DNA from: Bacillota bacterium
Lineage (GTDB): Bacteria; Bacillota; Clostridia; Oscillospirales; Ruminococcaceae
Length of the DNA stretch: 13,891 nucleotides
Reading direction: 5' to 3'
NCBI GenBank assembly: GCA_023457355.1
Contig: JAEWLW010000043.1
Coordinates: 1 to 13,891, forward strand
The notes under the pieces were generated by a model. That model was not told where the DNA came from, searched no databases, and was given only the letters and a program-made list of their open reading frames with translations. Position 1 is the first letter of the stretch; every line of letters starts with the position of its first letter. The translations under genes and the position numbers were made by a program. Shown in pieces: positions 6,697 to 12,896 of this stretch.

Positions 6697-6930
6697 TTAG
6701 CCGAACAGGCCTTTTTTCGGAGGGATGGGGCGCGGGGTGTAGGGCAGGCCGTCTTCGTAGATAATGTGGTAATAGGTGAGACTGCCACTGACGCAGACGA
6801 CCTTAATATTTCTAATAGCCTCGTAACCGATCTGAGAAATGAAAGCCTCAATATGATCTAATTCTTTATCTTCTTGGTTAGGGTCAGAGGCCCGGCTAGA
6901 GTCCAGGCAAAGCACTTTAATTTTTATCAC
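6697..6930 (-). CDS. Small 'YED-core' protein E (moron-like, intact tail)
   Basis: Predicted 77-aa family member starting at a GTG (6930) with AGGGGGT about seven bases ahead; an in-frame TTG further upstream would start inside the ribosome binding site and is rejected. It opens MIKIKVLCL, has DHIEAFISQIGYEAIRNI at about residues 31-48, then LTYYHIIYEDGLPYTPRP and the basic end IPPKKGLFG. About three quarters identical to gene F 390 bases away, and flanked by nearly the same promoter and terminator, so the two arose by tandem duplication. The tail KKGLFG is the intact version of the relic tails beyond the stops of A and B. Confidence 0.75.
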   Translation of the reverse strand: MIKIKVLCLDSSRASDPNQEDKELDHIEAFISQIGYEAIRNIKVVCVSGSLTYYHIIYEDGLPYTPRPIPPKKGLFG

Positions 6931-6960
6931 AACAAAACCCCCTGTTTTCAATTTGTTTTA

Positions 6961-6969
6961 ATCATAACA
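6961..6969 (-). promoter_or_regulatory. Extended -10 promoter of gene E
   Basis: Minus-strand TGTTATGAT; identical to the element of gene F and equivalent to those of A, B and D. Confidence 0.6.
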
Positions 6970-6994
6970 TAAAAAAGAAAGAGGTAAAAGAAAA

Positions 6995-7081
6995 ATGAAG
7001 GATCGTCATGCAGGGGTTTTGCGGTGGGGTGCACGGCCAAAACAAAAGCGCACCGGGCAGCCCGGTGCGCTTTTAGTATGA
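6995..7081 (+). pseudogene. Aborted plus-strand ORF between genes E and F
   Basis: A 28-codon ORF follows an AGAGGT site like that of tape-measure-like gene 2 and begins ATGAAGGAT, then runs through the terminator of gene F. It sits exactly where a complete plus-strand gene would be in this cassette layout. Best read as what is left after deletion of a plus-strand gene, but too short to prove. Confidence 0.35.
7048..7074 (-). terminator. Terminator of minus-strand gene F
   Basis: Perfect 10-bp stem GCGCACCGGG (7048-7057) / CCCGGTGCGC (7061-7070), loop CAG, with AAAA to the left and TTTT to the right. The stem differs from the gene E copy by paired changes that keep it intact. Confidence 0.82.
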
Positions 7082-7085
7082 CGTA

Positions 7086-7319
7086 TCAGCCGAACAGGCC
7101 TTTTTTCGGAGGGATGGGGCGCGGGGTGTAGGGCAGGCCGTCTTCGTAAAGAATGTGATAGTAGGTAAGACCACCATTGACATAGATAACTTTAATATCC
7201 CTTATATTTTCGTAACCAATCTGAGCAATGAAGTCCTCAATAGGACCGAGCTCTTTATCCTCTTGGTTGGACTCAGAAGCTTGAAGAGAACGTAGAGAAA
7301 TAACTTTAATCTTTATCAC
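7086..7319 (-). CDS. Small 'YED-core' protein F (moron-like, intact tail)
   Basis: Predicted 77-aa protein from a GTG at 7319, near-duplicate of gene E. Residues 31-48 read GPIEDFIAQIGYENIRDI; then LTYYHILYEDGLPYTPRP and IPPKKGLFG. Differences from E cluster in residues 7-17 and around 50-56, while the last 25 residues are nearly identical. Divergent from tape-measure-like gene 2, 64 bases between starts. Promoter at 7350-7358, terminator at 7048-7070: an autonomous unit. Function unknown. Confidence 0.75.
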   Translation of the reverse strand: MIKIKVISLRSLQASESNQEDKELGPIEDFIAQIGYENIRDIKVIYVNGGLTYYHILYEDGLPYTPRPIPPKKGLFG

Positions 7320-7349
7320 AACAAAACCCCCTGTTTTCAATTTGTTTTA

Positions 7350-7358
7350 ATCATAACA
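7350..7358 (-). promoter_or_regulatory. Extended -10 promoter of gene F
   Basis: Minus-strand TGTTATGAT about 30 bases ahead of the GTG start, in the 64-base gap shared with the divergent gene at 7384. Confidence 0.6.
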
Positions 7359-7383
7359 CAAACAAGAAAGAGGTAAAAGACAG

Positions 7384-8460
7384 ATGAATACGGACAACGC
7401 AGAAATTTTACAGCCTGACGCGTTAATCAAAGAAATGAAGGACAGCAGCGCGGCTATTATCGGCGCGCTCAACGACCAGTGGGTCACGCTGCAATTGCTG
7501 GGCGGCACGCTGCCGACGGTGGCGGGGGTTTACAGCCAGTTTTTCAGCGGAATGCTGGGCCAGTTGGCATTGCAGAGCGGGCTCGCAAGCGCGCAGCTGG
7601 GCGAGCAGCAGCTTTACGACGCGGCGGCGCTTGAGAGCGCGGCGGCCACTTATCTGCTGCTGGATATTCTCTCCGGCAATGTTGAGGGGGTGGTTGAGAA
7701 GCTGACCACGCTGGCGGAGTATGGGCAGGGCTTGTTGACTAAAGCGGGAGAGCTGCCCGCCCTGCTCGAAAAGCTGGGCGGCGGCGAAAAGAGCGACATG
7801 ACCAAGAGCGGCGATATATTAACCGGCGGGTTGAATGCTTTGGGGAGCATACAAAGTGCAAAGGAAGGACTGAGCGATTTAGCAAGTATAGCTGGATTTG
7901 CGGGCAAGGGTATCGGGCTGCTCTCGGGCTTGTTATCCGGCCCCGCCCTGCCGCTCATCATCGGCGCTGTTACGGTGACGATGGGCGGCTTTTTTGCGAT
8001 TAAGGCGCTAAAATCGGGCGTTGAAAAGGAACAGGCAGAGAAGGAGGCTGAAACAGCCGCTAAAATGAATGTTTCCCGTCCGGGTGCGGCCGCCGCCACG
8101 CCCAACGCCACGCCCGCCGGCAGCGGCGTTACAAAAGTGCCGCCCGCCCGGGCTGTCGACCCCACCGACCCCTTTCAAACCGGCTCGGGGGAGGAATCGG
8201 CCTACAGCCAGTACCGGCAGCAGGCCGACGACAGCCGCCGGAGTGCCGAGGCGCTGCGCGACGCGGTTGAAAGCAATTCCGAGGTGGTAATGCGGCTGGC
8301 CGAGGTCGCCGAGTTGCTGCGCCGGCTGGCCGCAAAGCCCGCCGACCGCAATATCAACAGCGAGGTTACGATTAACACGCTGCGAACCAACCTGACCCTT
8401 GCGGAGTTCAGGGACATGCTCCAGGAGGTGTTCGAACGGGATTTGCAAACATCGTGGTAA
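7384..8460 (+). CDS. Short tape-measure-like protein 2
   Basis: Predicted 358-aa paralogue of the 3988 gene. Residues 8-110 carry the shared block (EMKDSSAAIIGALNDQW, SQFFSGMLGQLALQSGL, LDILSGNVEG); residues 166-209 are a hydrophobic glycine-rich stretch (GFAGKGIGLLSGLLSG, then PLIIGAVTVTMGGFFAIKAL) likely to span or enter a membrane; 225-270 are a low-complexity Ala/Pro linker; about 290-320 are a helical segment; and the end NINSEVTINTLRTNLTLAEF plus a helix is conserved with the paralogue. Order xkdN - this gene - XkdP-like - XkdQ is that of PBSX, where this slot is the tape measure. Tape measures of phages are usually longer; about 360 aa is closer to those of short contractile injection systems. 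AGAGGT precedes the ATG. Confidence 0.65.
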   Translation: MNTDNAEILQPDALIKEMKDSSAAIIGALNDQWVTLQLLGGTLPTVAGVYSQFFSGMLGQLALQSGLASAQLGEQQLYDAAALESAAATYLLLDILSGNVEGVVEKLTTLAEYGQGLLTKAGELPALLEKLGGGEKSDMTKSGDILTGGLNALGSIQSAKEGLSDLASIAGFAGKGIGLLSGLLSGPALPLIIGAVTVTMGGFFAIKALKSGVEKEQAEKEAETAAKMNVSRPGAAAATPNATPAGSGVTKVPPARAVDPTDPFQTGSGEESAYSQYRQQADDSRRSAEALRDAVESNSEVVMRLAEVAELLRRLAAKPADRNINSEVTINTLRTNLTLAEFRDMLQEVFERDLQTSW

Positions 8461-8523
8461 TGCCGTTCGAACCCGAAAACCCAATTTTCCAGAACCCTTA
8501 TAAAACAAAAAGGAGGTCAAAAA

Positions 8524-9228
8524 ATGGCTTACGAAGTACACTTGGGGGGCTGCGCCCTCTACGGCGTCAGCGCGGTGGAGGAATCCGCCCCGCGCAGCGT
8601 CACCGAGCACGACGGAATCGGTTCCGGCGCTTTTGCCATACCGCAGAACGCGGGGCTCAAAAGCTGGAGCATCCGGCTGGAGCTGACCGAGCAAAACCTC
8701 GGGCAGGCGGGCTGGCGCAGGGCGTCCGCCGTGCTCGGTGATCTGCGCGGCCTGCTCGCGGAAAAAAGCGGCGCGCGGCTTATCATTGTTTCCGAGCGGC
8801 AGAAGCGCTCAAAACCGGTGCTGCTGCGGGACTTGAAATATGAGACCGGCTATGAAGGCGTTTATTCGGTGACGCTCTCGCTCGTTGAATATGTCAAGCC
8901 GCAGGCCAAAACCGCCGGTGTGCCCGGCGTCACCCGGCCGGGAACGCGGCCTGTGGCGCCAAGCACCTTTGAGGTGGCGAGCGCTTACGACAACGCGGGA
9001 AACGGAAAGAATGAACAGAAAACAAACGGCGTGGAAGTGCCCGATTCCAGCATCGCGTACCCGCCGGTTTTTATCGACCCCAAGACCGGCAGGACGGTAA
9101 ACCCCGCGGGCCTGTACCTTAATACGGAAGTTAGCGTGGCAAAGGGGCAACAGAGCGACAACAGCGCCACAGCCGGCGCCATAGCCGAAGCCTACGCAGA
9201 TTATGCCAACAGCATGGGTTCGGAATAG
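8524..9228 (+). CDS. Tail hub-connecting protein, XkdP-like N-terminal domain without LysM
   Basis: Predicted 234-aa protein. Residues 30-125 follow the pattern of the N-terminal domain of XkdP-like proteins: a KSWSIRLELTEQ strand, a helix ASAVLGDLRGLLAEKSGARLIIV, then KPVLLRDLKYETGYEGVYSV and TLSLVEYVKP. In relatives this domain is usually followed by a LysM peptidoglycan-binding domain; here the remaining 105 residues are low in complexity, with DPKTGRTVNPAGLYLNTEV near the end, and no LysM motif is visible. AAAGGAGG lies seven bases ahead of the ATG. Position directly upstream of XkdQ supports the call. Expected role: link between tube/tape measure and the central hub of the baseplate. Confidence 0.7.
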   Translation: MAYEVHLGGCALYGVSAVEESAPRSVTEHDGIGSGAFAIPQNAGLKSWSIRLELTEQNLGQAGWRRASAVLGDLRGLLAEKSGARLIIVSERQKRSKPVLLRDLKYETGYEGVYSVTLSLVEYVKPQAKTAGVPGVTRPGTRPVAPSTFEVASAYDNAGNGKNEQKTNGVEVPDSSIAYPPVFIDPKTGRTVNPAGLYLNTEVSVAKGQQSDNSATAGAIAEAYADYANSMGSE

Positions 9229-9248
9229 CGCTCCCGAAGAACGATCAT

Positions 9249-9282
9249 GCCCGGTCCGCACGCGCGGGCCGGGCACATTTTT
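9249..9282 (+). terminator. Hairpin between XkdP-like and XkdQ-like genes
   Basis: Stem GCCCGG.CCGC / GCGG.CCGGGC (9249-9274) followed by ACATTTTTA. It could attenuate transcription into xkdQ; the T run is interrupted, so termination is probably partial. Confidence 0.5.
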
Positions 9283-9313
9283 ATACCCCATTATTATAAG
9301 GAGGAATTGTAAA

Positions 9314-10252
9314 ATGCTTTCAGTTAACAATCTCGACGTTTCTCAGGCGGTCTATCAGGTTTCGTGGGCCGAGGCGCTCAATTCCGGGCCCTCGTCGCTG
9401 GATTTTTCGCTGCCCGCCCCGCAGGCGGCGGCGTTTTCCTGCGGGGATACGGTGGTGTTTACCCACGGCGGCAGCAAGGTGTTCTACGGCTTTTTGTTCA
9501 AGGTGCAAAGGGGCCCGTGGCAGGCTTCCTGCACGGCGTATGACCAGCTGCGCTACCTGAAAACCGAAGCGCCGCTCACGCGCCGGAACGAGACGCTCTC
9601 CGATTTTACCGCCAGAGCGCTGGCGCAGGCAGGGGGCCGAATCCGCGTCGGGGAGGTGGCCGATACCGGCGTTAAGCTCACCCAAAAGCTGTTCGGGAGC
9701 GGCAGCTATCTCAACATGCTCTATGAATCCATCGGCGAGACCCGCGATTTAAGCGGCGCGCGCTACATTCTGCGCGACGAATTCGGCGCGGTGGCGCTGC
9801 GCAACCTTTACGACCTGCGCACCGGCCTCGTCGTGGGGGACGGCAGCCTCGCCACCGATTTTCGCCACGGCCTTTCCATCGAAGACGACGCCTGCAACTA
9901 TGTCAAGGTGGCCAAAAACAGCAGCGAAGAAGGGCTTAAAAGCGCCGTCGTCGCGCAGAACCCCGGCCTGATCGCCAAATGGGGCAAGCTGGCGGCGTTT
10001 AAAACGCTTTCCGACGGCAATGCCGCGCAGATGAAGGCGCTGGCTGAAAGCTTGCTGGCCGAGCGCGGCAGGGAGAGCGAAATACTCTCGATCGATTGCG
10101 TCGGTGACCTGCGGCTGCGGGCGGGGTGCGAGGTCACGCTGGATATCGCGCAGGCGGGGCTGGATTTCCGCGTGTTGGTCACCCGGGCCGAGCACAGCTT
10201 TTCGGGCGCGGAACACACCGCAACGCTGGCCATCGAGCGCAGCGAATGGTGA
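9314..10252 (+). CDS. xkdQ: Tail hub protein, XkdQ/YqbQ-like
   Basis: Predicted 312-aa protein of the XkdQ/YqbQ family, related in role to gp27/gpD-type hubs that cap the tube and hold the spike. Features: an N-terminal beta domain with VVFTHGGSKVFYGFLFKVQR, a YDQLRYLKTEAPLTRRNETL segment (YDQLRYL is typical of the family), a helix SDFTARALAQAG, LYESIGETRDLSGARYILRD with GAVALRNLYDLR, and a C-terminal ADSLL-type helix followed by LRLRAGCEVTLDI and HTATLAIER. The start at 9314 is set by AAGGAGGAATT just ahead; the longer frame to 9203 overlaps the previous gene and has no site. A hairpin overlaps the stop codon (10252-10268). The expected next genes (xkdR, xkdS, baseplate J) are missing. Confidence 0.85.
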   Translation: MLSVNNLDVSQAVYQVSWAEALNSGPSSLDFSLPAPQAAAFSCGDTVVFTHGGSKVFYGFLFKVQRGPWQASCTAYDQLRYLKTEAPLTRRNETLSDFTARALAQAGGRIRVGEVADTGVKLTQKLFGSGSYLNMLYESIGETRDLSGARYILRDEFGAVALRNLYDLRTGLVVGDGSLATDFRHGLSIEDDACNYVKVAKNSSEEGLKSAVVAQNPGLIAKWGKLAAFKTLSDGNAAQMKALAESLLAERGRESEILSIDCVGDLRLRAGCEVTLDIAQAGLDFRVLVTRAEHSFSGAEHTATLAIERSEW

Positions 10253-10291
10253 CGCCGCCAAGCGGCGTTCCATCAGCTTAAAGTTTTTGGT

Positions 10292-10313
10292 CAAGCTTTT
10301 TTCAAAAAGCTTG
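10292..10313 (+). terminator. Hairpin after xkdQ
   Basis: Perfect 10-bp stem CAAGCTTTTT / AAAAAGCTTG with a 2-base loop, 40 bases after the xkdQ stop. A second stem ACGCCGC/GCGGCGT overlaps the stop codon itself. Together they should end the xkdQ transcript. Confidence 0.55.
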
Positions 10314-10401
10314 CGGAGTCAAGTTGCCGCGAGCGCGCCGATATGCGCGCGGTCCGGCAGCGCCCGCGTGCTCTAATCGGCCAAAAGCGCAGGAGGGGAA
10401 G

Positions 10402-10476
10402 CAAAAACAGTCCGGGGGACTGTTTTTGTGCGGGGAACCCCCGCAAGGGGTTCCCGATGCCGCGTTGAAGCGGCAT
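10402..10476. repeat. Three-hairpin repeat, copy 1
   Basis: Three back-to-back stems: CAAAAACAGTCC/GGACTGTTTTTG (10402-10428), GGGAACCCC/GGGGTTCCC (10433-10455) and ATGCCGC/GCGGCAT (10457-10476). A second copy with the same order lies at 10681-10747. REP-like; no coding capacity. Confidence 0.75.
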
Positions 10477-10490
10477 TTGTTTTATGCAGA

Positions 10491-10654
10491 TTGCTTCTGA
10501 ATTAATCCATGCACGGCTTATCAGCGGCCAATTTCGCGTTTGACAGTGTTAAAAAACACTCATAAGCGCCAGCTTTATGCCCGTTTTTCGCCTTGCCAGC
10601 CGCAAAATTTTCTCGCCGCTAACCCATCCCTGAATTAATCAGAAGCGCCCTAAG
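10491..10654. repeat. MITE-like repeat, copy 2
   Basis: About 164 bp homologous to the copy at 5506-5675. Inverted ends: left ATTGCTTCTGAATTAAT, right (reversed) GGGCGCTTCTGATTAATTC. Both ends changed together relative to copy 1 (CTTCTGA in place of CCGCTGA), so pairing of the ends is kept. Inserted between the two three-hairpin repeats in the gap after xkdQ. Confidence 0.7.
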
Positions 10655-10680
10655 CCCCTATCACTTTATTGATAGCCCGA

Positions 10681-10747
10681 ACAGTCCGGTGGACTGTTGC
10701 ATGGGGCCCCTGCAAGGGGTTCCCCGATGCCGCCTTAAAGCGGCACT
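10681..10747. repeat. Three-hairpin repeat, copy 2
   Basis: Same order of stems as at 10402: ACAGTCC/GGACTGT (10681-10697), GGGG.CCCCT-AGGGG.TTCCCC (about 10703-10725) and TGCCGC/GCGGCA (about 10729-10746). Several changes relative to copy 1 leave the stems intact. The rest of 10253-10847 holds nothing else I can name. Confidence 0.7.
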
Positions 10748-10847
10748 CGCGTCCCGCCCTGAAAAACACGCCATAGAAAGCCACTGTGAATAAGTGATAG
10801 CATCGAATAAAGGCATGATCGTTGATTAACCTGAAAGGAGAAATTTT

Positions 10848-11429
10848 ATGAACGACTTTTACCGCCTGTTAAACCCCGAACGACGGGAGAACTGTACCTT
10901 TGTGCTCACCGCCGCGTTTAAGGACGACGCGGGCAACCCGCTGGAATGGGAGCTGCGGCAGATGAACCGGGAGGAGCAAAGCCGCCTTGCCCGAAGCGGG
11001 GCAGATTTTGCGGCGCTGCTGGAGATGCTGGCCGCCACGCTCGTCCGCCCAAAGCTCGACGACGCGGCGCTGCTTGCGGCGCTGTCGCTTCGGTGTGACC
11101 AACCGGTGCGCACTGCCGCCGGGGCGCTGGGCATGCTGCTGACCTGGGACGAGCTGCGCAGGCTCCAAAGCCTGTTCGAGTGGCACAACGGGCTGGATAT
11201 CCCGTTTTCAAAGCGGGTAGCTAAGCTGGCCGGTATCCTTGAAGACGGGCGTGACGCGCGGGCGCGGCTCGTGCACCTGGCGCTGCAAAACCATCATATC
11301 CCGCCGCGGGAATACTTTGCGCTCACCGAGCCGGAGCAGGCTTTTCTGGCCGCAAGCGACCTCGTCTGCCAGGAAGAGATGAAAAAAGACGCGCAGCAAA
11401 AAAGCGCCGTCCAAATCAGGCGCCGATAA
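10848..11429 (+). CDS. Tail assembly chaperone, long form encoded in one frame (XkdN-like)
   Basis: Predicted 193-aa XkdN-type protein. Residues 1-120 are the chaperone domain (LLNPERRENCTFVLTAAF, NPLEWELRQMNREE, LVRPKLDDAALLAAL); residues 135-193 (ILEDGRDARARLVHLALQNH, PREYFALTEPEQAFLAASD, basic end) match the frameshift extension of the gene at 6051. What that gene needs a -1 frameshift for is therefore encoded here continuously. AAAGGAG at 10834-10840 sets the start. The short paralogue follows after 23 bases, so the pair may supply long and short forms from two genes. No tape measure follows it in the window. Confidence 0.8.
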   Translation: MNDFYRLLNPERRENCTFVLTAAFKDDAGNPLEWELRQMNREEQSRLARSGADFAALLEMLAATLVRPKLDDAALLAALSLRCDQPVRTAAGALGMLLTWDELRRLQSLFEWHNGLDIPFSKRVAKLAGILEDGRDARARLVHLALQNHHIPPREYFALTEPEQAFLAASDLVCQEEMKKDAQQKSAVQIRRR

Positions 11430-11452
11430 AAAACATATTGGAGGAAAGAAAA

Positions 11453-11863
11453 ATGAACAGCTTTTACAACAGCCTTTTAAACCCCAAGCGCAAGGAAAAC
11501 CTGAAATTCGTGCTCTCGAACGCCTTCGCGGACGAAGCGGGCAACCCGCTGGAATGGGAGCTGCGCGAGCTTTCCGCCGCCGAGGGCGCGGAGCTGGCCA
11601 GAGAGAACGCCAGCAGCATCCGCACGCTTACCACCATGGTGGCGCACGCGCTGGTAAAACCCAACCTGCGCAACGCCGAGTTCCTCAAAGCGCTCTCGCA
11701 GCAGCGCGGCAGGACGTTTTTAGACCCCGCCGAGGCGCTGACCGCCCTTGTTACCGACAGTGAGCTGGCAAAGCTGATACTGCTTTACGAGCTGCACAAC
11801 ACGGTGGAGGCGCAGGCGGCAAAGCCCGCGGAGGCCGCAGCCGGGGAAGGCGCGGCGGAGTAG
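11453..11863 (+). CDS. Tail assembly chaperone, short form only (XkdN-like)
   Basis: Predicted 136-aa XkdN-type protein: LLNPKRKENLKFVLSNAF, NPLEWELRELSAAE, LVKPNLRNAEFLKALSQQ, GRTFLDPAEALTALV, then an Ala/Glu/Pro-rich end. Closest to the 6051 chaperone in its middle (TLDPVDAL-type motif). It has no slippery heptamer and no open extension behind its stop. GGAGG at 11440-11444 selects the ATG at 11453 rather than the in-frame ATG at 11438, which lies upstream of that site. Last plus-strand gene in the window. Confidence 0.82.
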   Translation: MNSFYNSLLNPKRKENLKFVLSNAFADEAGNPLEWELRELSAAEGAELARENASSIRTLTTMVAHALVKPNLRNAEFLKALSQQRGRTFLDPAEALTALVTDSELAKLILLYELHNTVEAQAAKPAEAAAGEGAAE

Positions 11864-11882
11864 TAAGCGAAGCGAAGCAAAA

Positions 11883-11912
11883 CGCCGCCCGCGGTTGTGC
11901 GGGCGGCGGGGC
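11883..11912 (-). terminator. Terminator of minus-strand gene G
   Basis: Perfect 10-bp stem CGCCGCCCGC (11883-11892) / GCGGGCGGCG (11899-11908). The T run (GTTTTGC) is on the minus-strand side, so it serves gene G; it also separates G from the converging gene at 11453. Confidence 0.75.
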
Positions 11913-11919
11913 GGGCGTG

Positions 11920-12270
11920 CTATTTCAGCTTGGTGCCACATTCAGGGCAGTGTTTAAACGTGTAGGCCACGTCGTTGTTGCAGGTGGGGCATTTGAGCGG
12001 GGCGTCCGCGCCGGGGTCCATCTTGTGGGCGCAGTTGGGGCAGAACGAAAAGGTGTTGGAAATGTGGTGGCCGCATTTTGGGCAGGCGTAAATGTTCTCA
12101 TCCTCATAGAAAACGACGTAGCCCATTAAACCGTTGTAACTGGAAATGGGGGCCAGAAATTTAATATTTTCGCTCTTAATCTCATTAAGGTAGGACATAG
12201 CAAAAGAAGTATGACCTTCATTATTATCTTTTAAAAAATGTGGTTCAGTTAAAATTTGACTTAAAAGCAT
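11920..12270 (-). CDS. Double zinc-ribbon 'YED-core' protein G
   Basis: Predicted 116-aa protein. Variable N-terminus (residues 1-30), then the family core NEIKSENIKFLAPIS and GYVVFYEDENIY (about 29-61), then two zinc ribbons: CPKC (63-66) with CPNC (77-80), and CPTC (94-97) with CPEC (108-111), ending CGTKLK. Eight cysteines in CxxC-x10-CxxC spacing should bind two zinc ions. No signal peptide or membrane segment. The start at 12270 is chosen because GAGG lies eight bases ahead, as in H and I; an ATG one codon earlier is possible. It converges on the chaperone at 11453. Its N-terminal half is the most divergent of the four array members. Function unknown; double ribbons often mediate protein or nucleic-acid contacts. 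Confidence 0.78.
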   Translation of the reverse strand: MLLSQILTEPHFLKDNNEGHTSFAMSYLNEIKSENIKFLAPISSYNGLMGYVVFYEDENIYACPKCGHHISNTFSFCPNCAHKMDPGADAPLKCPTCNNDVAYTFKHCPECGTKLK

Positions 12271-12288
12271 CATTATCACCTCAAATTT

Positions 12289-12317
12289 ATTATTGCATAA
12301 ACAACTTATTAAATCAA
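12289..12317 (-). promoter_or_regulatory. Promoter of gene G
   Basis: Minus-strand TTGATT (12312-12317), 17-base spacer, AATAAT (12289-12294). The same -35/-10 pair with exactly 17 bases between is found before genes H and I. Confidence 0.7.
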
Positions 12318-12364
12318 CAGAAAGGCTGGCAATATGGCAGTTTGAACCGCTGTGGGCAGCATAT

Positions 12365-12391
12365 AAAAACCGCCCGCGGTTGTGCGGGCGG
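12365..12391 (-). terminator. Terminator of gene H
   Basis: Minus-strand stem CCGCCCGC / GCGGGCGG, 6-base loop, followed by TTTTTAT. Confidence 0.85.
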
Positions 12392-12404
12392 CGGGTTGGA
12401 AGTG

Positions 12405-12761
12405 CTATTTCAGCTTGGTGCCACATTCAGGGCAGTGTTTAAACGTGTAGGCCACGTCATTGTTGCAGGTGGGGCATTTGAGCGGGGCGTCCGCGCCGGG
12501 GTCCATTTTGTGGGCGCAGTTGGGGCAGAATGAAAAGGTGTTGGAAATGTGGTGGCCGCACTTTGGGCAGGCGTAAATGTTTTCATCCTCGTAGAAAATG
12601 ATGTAACCCAATAGCCCTCCCAATCCGGGTATACCCACTAAGTACTTGATGTTCTCGGCTTTTATTTCATTAAGAGGTTCCAGAAGATACTCGGGAGGCG
12701 CACTGACAGGCATAGGGTTAGTAAGTTTTTGGGGCAACATAAACACCCTACTTAAAATCAT
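12405..12761 (-). CDS. Double zinc-ribbon 'YED-core' protein H
   Basis: Predicted 118-aa protein: N-terminus MILSRVFMLPQKL, core LNEIKAENIKYLVGIPG and LGYIIFYEDENIY (about 30-63), then ribbons with Cys 65, 68, 79, 82 and 96, 99, 110, 113. Nearly identical over its whole length to gene J, and in the ribbon half to G. Start at 12761 with GAGGTGG nine bases ahead. Own promoter (12781-12809) and terminator (12365-12391). Role unknown. Confidence 0.78.
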   Translation of the reverse strand: MILSRVFMLPQKLTNPMPVSAPPEYLLEPLNEIKAENIKYLVGIPGLGGLLGYIIFYEDENIYACPKCGHHISNTFSFCPNCAHKMDPGADAPLKCPTCNNDVAYTFKHCPECGTKLK

Positions 12762-12780
12762 TTTTAACCACCTCAATGCT

Positions 12781-12809
12781 ATTATTACACAACAGCAATA
12801 TGAATTCAA
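12781..12809 (-). promoter_or_regulatory. Promoter of gene H
   Basis: Minus-strand TTGAAT (12804-12809), 17-base spacer, AATAAT (12781-12786). Confidence 0.7.
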
Positions 12810-12856
12810 CAGAAAGGCTGGCAGTATGACAGTTTGAACCGCTAGGGGCAGCATAT

Positions 12857-12883
12857 AAAAACCGCCCGCGGTTGTGCGGGCGG
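12857..12883 (-). terminator. Terminator of gene I
   Basis: Minus-strand stem CCGCCCGC / GCGGGCGG (12862-12883) followed by TTTTTAT; same sequence as the terminator of gene H. Confidence 0.85.
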
Positions 12884-12896
12884 CGGGTTGGAAGTG

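Noticed and set aside
6931..7340. Longer TTG starts for genes E and F adding MKTGGFV
   Set aside because: The added codons are the ribosome binding site itself (AGGGGGT); the GTG starts have correct spacing and align with MIRM/MIKIKV starts of the family.
3988..8460. Tape-measure-like proteins as pore-forming toxins with genes B and F as immunity proteins
   Set aside because: Each has a divergent small neighbour, but genes A, C, D and G-J lack any such partner, small proteins B and F have no membrane segments, and synteny favours tape measures. Kept only as an alternative.
11917..12533. Plus-strand open frames opposite genes G and H
   Set aside because: They repeat wherever the zinc-ribbon DNA repeats and lack ribosome binding sites; the minus-strand frames have promoters, sites, terminators and metal-binding motifs.
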